NCBI GenBank assembly: GCA_019915015.1
Contig: JAHBBC010000021.1
Coordinates: 62,001-126,000, forward strand
Reading direction: 5' to 3'
Source of the DNA: Auriscalpium vulgare
Lineage: Eukaryota; Basidiomycota; Agaricomycetes; Russulales; Auriscalpiaceae
Length of the DNA: 64,000 nt
In this document: positions 58,434 through 64,000 of the stretch, piece after piece
How positions within the stretch are numbered: position 1 is the stretch's first letter
How the letters are laid out: every line of letters starts with the position of its first letter
Position numbers and translations under genes: made by a program
Notes under the pieces: model-generated
Told to the model about the DNA's origin: nothing
The model's input: only the letters and a program-made list of their open reading frames with translations
The model's database searches: none

Positions 58434-59461
58434 TCAGTCCAAGTCAAACTCATCATCTCCATCGTCATAGCGCTGCTGGCGCACACGACCTTCCCGCGCG
58501 AACGCCGTCGTTGGGTTGCGCACCGCGGGGATGTATCTCGTTTCTTTCTGAATAACGCCTGTGTATTTGGCTGTCGGTCTCATCACATAGAGCTTGGTGG
58601 GAGAGTCTCACCAATCTGTTGTAGCCGTAACTCCAATGTCGCAGTGGAAAAGGAGTCTTTGTTCCCTAGGTCTTCGAATCCTACAATTCTGTATTATCCA
58701 GAGATCAGCATCTAATGTATTTCCACTCCCTTCTCATGCGAAAAAGTACCCACCGGTCCTTAGTCACGCCATCGACGAAGCAGATTACACAGGGGAGGAC
58801 TTTGATGCCCAGTTTCTCTACCAGAAATGGCACCTTCTCGACAAAGACGCGGATGATCCGCGTGCCGAAGTATTTCGGAGCGATGGTCTGCGACCTAACC
58901 GTGAGCGAGCCATATGATCACAAAGAAGACACGGACCGCAAGGTGCTTGTCCATGATCGCACATCTCCGGAAATTGCTGTGGTAGAAGTGAATGATACAC
59001 CGCCGCTCCGACCTGCAAGAGCACCAGTCGGTCACTGCGCCCTCGCGAATCACAAGGACCCAACTCACGCGCTGACTCGTATGACCTCCTTCTCCTCATC
59101 GATCTCCGAGTACTTCCCATGCATGTCCTCTCGCATCTGCTTCAATGCAGTCATCCTGGTCCTGCAGTCAGCGCCATCCATGCCGGACAACAGCGCACGT
59201 ACTCGCGCTGCAGCCCCTTCAGAGCATGCTCCCGGAGAGCCTCGTCATCGTTCTCCAAGTCCGCCTCGAGCTCGGCAAAGATCGCGTCTTCGTCGTCTTC
59301 ATCACGGTCGGAGCGCGAGCTCGACGCGGGCTTGCTCGTGCTGAGCAGCTGCTTCGTGAGGATAGTGACTTTGGGGTTGCTGGAACCTGTGCTGCGAGGT
59401 GTATGTCTTAGGTGGGTTTCGCCGGCGGTGATGGGCGGACCTACTATATTTCGTCTGACAT
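58434..59461 (-). CDS. PLP1: Phosducin-like / TXNDC9 thioredoxin-fold protein
   Basis: The short first exon encodes MSDEIY and splices to TGSSNPKVTILTKQLLSTSK. The acidic helix SDRDEDDEDAIFAELEADLE is followed by ETRMTALKQMREDMHGKYSE and EIDEEKEVIRVSA. The thioredoxin-like domain reads CIIHFYHSNFRRCAIMDKHL, APKYFGTRIIRVFVEKVPFL and CVICFVDGVTKDRIVGFEDL. The C-terminus GVIQKETRYIPAVRNPTTAF and an acidic end DDEFDLD match yeast Plp1 and human TXNDC9, which help the CCT chaperonin fold tubulin and actin. The redox CxxC is absent, as usual for the family. Six introns of about 45-60 bp; the last small ones had to be resolved to reach the conserved tail at 58434. Confidence 0.88.
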
Positions 59462-59787
59462 TCTGGTGTTCAAGTGAGGAGGATGCGCGCCGGCGCGGCA
59501 CTGCGTGGAGGCGCCCGAAGACTAATAAGAGCGCCGGATACGCCGGTCCTTGTACTACTGCTCGTCATCGGCGACTCATTGCAGCAAAACTACAAATATA
59601 CTTGAACCCAAATCATTTCTACAACTACGATAACATTTTAACAACACATTACATCATATTGAGCTTCTGGGAAATAGGTAGCATGGAACGTAATGCCATG
59701 TCGGAAGGTCTATGCCCAGATCTTCAAATCCAATCAACATTTCGAGCGCGCTGCATCAGCATGGAAGTTAGTCGCAGTACAGGTTCA
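59462..59787. other. Intergenic, PLP1 promoter
   Basis: 326 bp between two minus-strand genes. It contains the AT-rich stretch 59570-59670, with no clear TATA box and no gene. Confidence 0.4.
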
Positions 59788-60837
59788 TTATGCAGAACTT
59801 ACAAAGAAAGAGTGGCGGTCGGGGTAAATCACAAATTCGACGCGACCGAGACAGGCGTCTTTCAGCGAGTCGAGATATACTTGCGGTATCGCACGGTGCG
59901 TGGTAGAGACGAATCGAAGATCCTGCAGCCTACACAGTGCCCAGGAAAGCTGCTCCGCGGACGCTTCGTCTGGCCAACCAAAGTCCTCCTGGAGGTCCGC
60001 GTGATATCCGAAGTGCCTGAGGGTGGATGGTAAAGCCCGCTTCTCCAGCGTCGGGAATGCTAACAGGATCAGCTCTTCCAGGTTTGAGAGTTTATTGAGC
60101 ACATTTTGCGTGGGCAAATCTGTGATAGTGAGGGACCGGATGTGATCAAGGGAGTGCTTTGCCAGCAAGCCGTTGAAATCAAGCGTTGCCGGCTGGTTGC
60201 CTTCGATCTCGAGGCTGCGAAGCGACGACCTTTCGCCACCGAAGGAAAGGAGCCAAGCGGGCAACTTGTGCCTCTCAGGCCAATGGAGAAGGGCAGAATC
60301 TAAGATCCGGACGTGCTGCAGCGAGCCAGACAGCGCTTCCAGCAAAGGGTCTTTCTGGAGCCACACGCCTTGCGTGGACAGATAGCGGACGCTCGGCCAT
60401 ATCTTGAGCAGTGTCCCCACAGCGGTCGCATCGCCGCAGATCGTGAGGTGTGTTGGGTGAACGTCCAAGGCGCCAAGATGTCTCTCCAGCAATGGGCCGT
60501 CCATCAATGGGGAGTCGAAGTCGATGTTGAGCACTCCAGGGCAGATGCGAAGGACGTCGGCAAACTGCGCCAAAGAACACTGGAGGTCGCCGGCCCTGAG
60601 TGTTGCAGAGCGGACGTATGCCCCGAGGACGGGCTTTGATCGAATGACGGACAACAAATCCTTGCGCCTGCAATCGTAGCGGATACGTCGGAAAAGAAAG
60701 CGTTGGGAAAGGGGAGTCCAGTCTCTGCAGACTAGGGAGCATGCGCTGAACGTCTTGTAGTCGACGTCTTGGCTTTGTGAAAGGCGATAGCTCCACTCCA
60801 GGATGAGCGCGTAGATGTCGTATGACAGAGTAGGCAT
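59788..60837 (-). CDS. F-box-like / LRR protein, single exon, 349 aa
   Basis: The ATG at 60837 gives MPTLSYDIYALILEWSYRLS, followed by the F-box-like helices FSACSLVCRDWTPLSQRFLF and RRIRYDCRRKDLLSVIRSKP. The remaining 280 residues form loosely repeated leucine-rich units (for example LRSLEIEGNQPATLDFNGLL, and LSNLEELILLAFPTLEKRAL) ending YPDRHSFFVSSA. An upstream in-frame extension lacks an ATG, so this start is chosen. It belongs to the broad mushroom F-box group and is not closely similar to the one at 14272-16024. Confidence 0.78.
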   Translation of the reverse strand: MPTLSYDIYALILEWSYRLSQSQDVDYKTFSACSLVCRDWTPLSQRFLFRRIRYDCRRKDLLSVIRSKPVLGAYVRSATLRAGDLQCSLAQFADVLRICPGVLNIDFDSPLMDGPLLERHLGALDVHPTHLTICGDATAVGTLLKIWPSVRYLSTQGVWLQKDPLLEALSGSLQHVRILDSALLHWPERHKLPAWLLSFGGERSSLRSLEIEGNQPATLDFNGLLAKHSLDHIRSLTITDLPTQNVLNKLSNLEELILLAFPTLEKRALPSTLRHFGYHADLQEDFGWPDEASAEQLSWALCRLQDLRFVSTTHRAIPQVYLDSLKDACLGRVEFVIYPDRHSFFVSSA

Positions 60838-61530
60838 GGGACCGAGAGGCGACGAAGAGGAGTTAACTTCAGACAGGGTCGTGGGCAGTAAAAACCTGCC
60901 GGCAAGTAGTGGAGTACGGTCCAACTGCAAGCTGTTGTGGAATGGTTTGAAGATTGCGATGGCCAAATTCTGGTTGTTCCTTGCAATATCGGCCTGCGGT
61001 GGTTGGAAGAGAAGGGATGCGTGATTTTCATCGTCGACCGGTGCTCATCGGAATGTCTCACAACAGCCTTCCAACGTCTGAGGTACTGAGTACTGAAGGG
61101 TCCCGGTCCCCCGTCTTGTCTGACCTTTCCACAGAAGACAGTCGTTCTGTTCTGTAAGGGTCCCGTTCAATTCAAAATGATGATATGCCAAATACCGTTC
61201 CGTCAGCTCTTTCGTGCGAGGAACAATTTATGAGACCTGAAGTGCTCCTGGTGAACCTGAGAAACATGAACACTGCAGTGACCATCAAATCCTATGATAA
61301 TATCAGAAGCTTCATGCTCATGGATAGTGAGCGAACCCGCGCGGTGTCCAGTCGGTGTCGGCTTGGTGAGAGCAAGAAGAGTGCTATGTAAGCGCCCGTG
61401 ACCTCATCGATCCTTGGCACCGCTCTCACCGACAGACACAACTCGTGCAATTGAACTTAGACTAGGCCTCAAAATCACAACCCAAGCCCACCTTCGCCCT
61501 CTTGACATAGCTGCGGCCTGTCTGGTCGCG
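60838..61530. promoter_or_regulatory. Intergenic, divergent promoter region
   Basis: About 690 bp between the divergent F-box-like gene and DOM34. AGGGTCCCG occurs twice (about 61098 and 61158). No gene or clear TATA box. Confidence 0.4.
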
Positions 61531-63170
61531 ATGAAGCTCGTCGGGAAACACATCAACAAGGATCACTCGGTATGTGCGCTGAAACTCTAACGCCGTCCGA
61601 AATTTCATCCGAAATGTCTCCAGGGTTATGTCTCCATCCGACCAGAGGATGACGAGGACATGTGGCATCTGTACAATCTCATTCAGGAGGTACGCTGGCT
61701 CTGCACCTTGGCTTGACTCGGCATTCTTGAGCTAAAATCAGGGAGACAACGTGAGGGCACCAGCTATACGGTAGCGTCCTCATATGGCTCACTAAGTTCA
61801 TTGGCTAACGCATCCCGCTCTTAGTCGCGTACAGAACGTCTCGGCAACCGGATCGTCTGAATCGCACCGCGTTCGCACTACACTCACTCTGACCGTGAGC
61901 CGCGTGGAATTCTCGCCATCCACTGCTCCGACAGGCGCAGAAGCATCCTCGTCCTCTACCACCCCCTTGGAACCTACCGCGTCTTTGCAAGTTACTGGAC
62001 GTGTCGCCGCAGAGAACAGTCATGTCAAGCTCGGTGCATTCCACACACTCGACATCGAGGCAAATCGCGATGTCCGCATCGAGAAGCTAGAGTGGGACAG
62101 CATAGCGCTCGAACGTATCGAGGAGGCGAGCATCCCTGGTCGCGGTGCAGAGGTCGGTGCAATTGTGTGCGGCGAAGGTCTGTTAGCATCGTCGAGATCC
62201 GAGCCGCTCATCTCATCCTGATTTTATGTTAGGCACAGCGGCATTCTGCTTGCTATCACAGCACATGACTGTCGTCCGGCAAAGAATTGCTGTTCCCGTT
62301 CCCCGCAAACGCACAGGCTCGGCCACTGCCCACGAGCGTGGTCTTGCTCGGTTCTATGACACGCTCTACCAGACGTTCCTGCGACATATCCCTTATTCAA
62401 GTCCATCCTTGCGCGCAATCGTGATAGCAAGTCCAGGGTGGGTTCGCGATGCGGTGTTCGACCATATCATGGCGGAGGCTACGAGGACTGGCAACAGGGC
62501 GCTGCTGGGTGCCCGGCCGAAGTTTGTACGGGTGCACATCAATAGCCCGCATGTACATAGCCTTGTGGAGGTTTTGAAGAGCCCAGAGGTGAGGCATTGT
62601 GTAACTCCATACCCCTTTATCATTCTGATAATGCTGTCTGTGGCTGGCAGATTGTATCACAGCTTAAGGAAACCAAATTTGCTCGAGAAGGGATTATGCT
62701 CGACAAGTGGGTCCAACTGGTCCTACAGGTATACTGTGCTATGGGCTGAACACGACGCAGATTTTTCAAGATGCTAGGGTCGGATGAGCAAAGAGCCTGG
62801 TACGGCCCCGATCACGTCTCTCTGGCCGTCGACCGCGGTGCCGTCGGGACCCTTCTCATCTCTGACGAACTGTTCCGAGCGAGCGATCCACAACTGAGGA
62901 AGAGATACGTGACACTAGTCGAGGATGTCAGAGAGAAGCGCGGTGAAGTCCTCATCTTCTCCAGCATGCACGAGAGCGGGCAACGTAAGTTCTACTTGGA
63001 GCAAACTCCTGAGCCAGCTGACACGACTCATATGCATAGAGCTCAATCAGATCACCGGCATTGCTGCTATTTTGAACTTCCCGTTAGATGTTGAAGTCGT
63101 CGAGGCGGAAGAACGAGAGGCAAAAGAGGAAGCGGAGAAGAAGTTGCAAGAGTCAGCTGAGGGCGCGTGA
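61531..63170 (+). CDS. DOM34: Ribosome rescue factor Dom34/Pelota
   Basis: Dom34 works with Hbs1 to split stalled ribosomes in no-go decay. The start [13 protein letters not shown] is joined to [20 protein letters not shown] and [20 protein letters not shown], the Sm-like N-domain. The central eRF1_2-type domain shows [20 protein letters not shown] and [20 protein letters not shown] and lacks the peptide-release GGQ motif, as expected. The C-domain reads [20 protein letters not shown] and INQITG-type text [20 protein letters not shown], ending with a Glu/Lys helix and SAEGA. Seven introns, mostly 50-55 bp; those near 61570-61740 are cleanly placed by frame. An 86-aa linker rich in Ser/Thr ([20 protein letters not shown]) in the N-domain is fungal-specific in style. 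Confidence 0.93.
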
Positions 63171-63300
63171 TGGTCGGATGACCACGTGTTGTTGGTTGCG
63201 ACTTCAGATATGCGACTTGTAGCGGTAGGGAATCTGTGTATCCATCACTATGGTCTATTCCACATGTTGTCATTTCCTACTTGTCCATGCCGGTCTATTC

Positions 63301-64000
63301 CTACAGGGTCACCCTGGCCAAGTAAGCATCCCAACCAGCTCTTCTATACCTATCCGCCTGCTTCTGTACCTCTTCGACATTCAAGCTGCCGGGTTTTCCG
63401 TAAATTCCCCTGCCCACGATGATCACATCGCATCCACTCTCCGTCACGACTTCGTGTGGAGTGCGATACTGCTGGCCCATCCCATCGCCCTTGACATCGA
63501 GTCCAACACCAGGGGCAAGGATGAGAAAGTCCTCCTCGTCCGCGCTAAGGGAGCCCACTCCCTCCATGCGTCTCTGTGCGATGAAGCCGATCACGAAGTC
63601 GGGATTCTCTCGAGCCATGCGCACTGCATCCTCTGTGTACGTGCCGCGTGCGAGGGAACCTGCGGTAGACATTTCTGCGAGGAGGAGCAGGCCGCGGTTA
63701 CGAGGTATGCCCACAGATGCCAACCCTTTCACTATGGAAGGGCCGGGGACGGGGTGGGCGTTGGTGATGTGCGCCCAGGATGCGATTTTGTACACTCCAG
63801 AGGAGTACTGCAGAGCAACAGTATTGCCTAGCGATCAAGGGTCTCAGAGTGCGTAGAGCGAGATGGGCGATGACGACCTGCCGATGTCAGCAAACTTGCG
63901 GTCCTCGAAGATGAGGAAGTCGTGCTTCACGCTGAGGGTGGCGAGGCGGTCCAAGAGACCGGGCTCAAAGTCCTCAATGATATCAATGTGTGTCTGGCTT
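63301..64000 (-). CDS. URA3: Orotidine 5'-phosphate decarboxylase, C-terminal part, runs off the right edge
   Basis: This enzyme makes UMP from OMP. From the right edge the minus strand reads [20 protein letters not shown] and [20 protein letters not shown], with the catalytic DxKxxD array (DRKFADIG). The next exon gives [55 protein letters not shown] and, near the end, [20 protein letters not shown] and [20 protein letters not shown] (phosphate-binding loop). It stops at 63301. The intron 63828-63881 only keeps frame with a GC donor (GCAGGT). The first part of the gene, including the start, lies beyond position 64000. Confidence 0.94.

Noticed and set aside
60838..60966. N-terminal extension of the F-box-like gene
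   Set aside because: The extended frame lacks an ATG; the first ATG is at 60837 and directly precedes the F-box-like region.
61462..61668. Minus-strand frame [13 protein letters not shown]... over the 5' part of DOM34
   Set aside because: It lies opposite the first DOM34 exons and introns; the plus-strand exons match the pelota N-domain exactly, so this is a shadow.

Overview
The window is nuclear DNA of a filamentous basidiomycete, most likely a mushroom-forming Agaricomycete (the protein style fits Polyporales, but the exact genus cannot be named). The evidence is dense genes on both strands, many 48-65 bp introns, GC-rich coding sequence, and typical fungal proteins such as EMC10, a BSD2/NDFIP protein, a ThrE-like transporter, a GtaA-type glutaminase, F-box proteins and URA3. 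No rRNA, tRNA or CRISPR was found.

Layout. 1-14 kb is a conserved housekeeping block: a partial ThrE-like transporter, FRS1 (PheRS beta), a BSD2/NDFIP-like membrane protein, a small unknown gene, EMC10, an intronless GNAT acetyltransferase, a second ThrE-like transporter and DPH6. 14-21.9 kb is an unstable interval: an F-box gene, a fragment of its first exon, a 945-bp TIR element, and a decayed second copy of the DPH6 3' end that is split by a 1,660-bp TIR transposon with a 9-bp target duplication. The duplicated unit carries the last codons of the neighbouring transporter gene, so DPH6 and that transporter were once direct convergent neighbours. 21.9-30.4 kb holds a SUT1-like glucoside/sucrose transporter, an AVO2-like TORC2 ankyrin protein, a STEEP1-like protein, a 73-aa orphan protein and a WTAP/Mum2-like gene. 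30.4-37.7 kb is gene-poor, with a proline-rich orphan, a GH18 chitinase and a second member of the small orphan family.

37.7-49 kb carries a GtaA-like glutaminase with an apparent frameshift, a peroxisomal-type acyl-CoA/4CL-like ligase, two tandem small secreted proteins that share promoter blocks, and a CPD photolyase. 49.15-56.01 kb is a 6,862-bp apparently intact transposon: 32-bp TIRs, an 8-bp target duplication (GCGCGCGG), and one nine-exon gene encoding about 1,940 aa that joins a Ulp1-like cysteine protease region, a disordered linker, a zinc-finger-like segment and an RNase H-like putative transposase. It sits in what was a roughly 330-bp shared promoter between photolyase and a carboxylesterase. 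56.2-64 kb returns to conserved genes: the carboxylesterase, PLP1/TXNDC9, an F-box-like protein, DOM34/pelota and the C-terminal part of URA3.

The strongest candidates for new biology are the Ulp1-transposase element, the hairpin-bearing ends of the 1.66-kb element, the two small protein families (44.5/45.8 kb and 28.5/36.6 kb), and at least five introns whose only frame-preserving donor is GC. All gene models are hand-spliced from frame continuity, GT/GC-AG sites and remembered family consensus; no database was searched.
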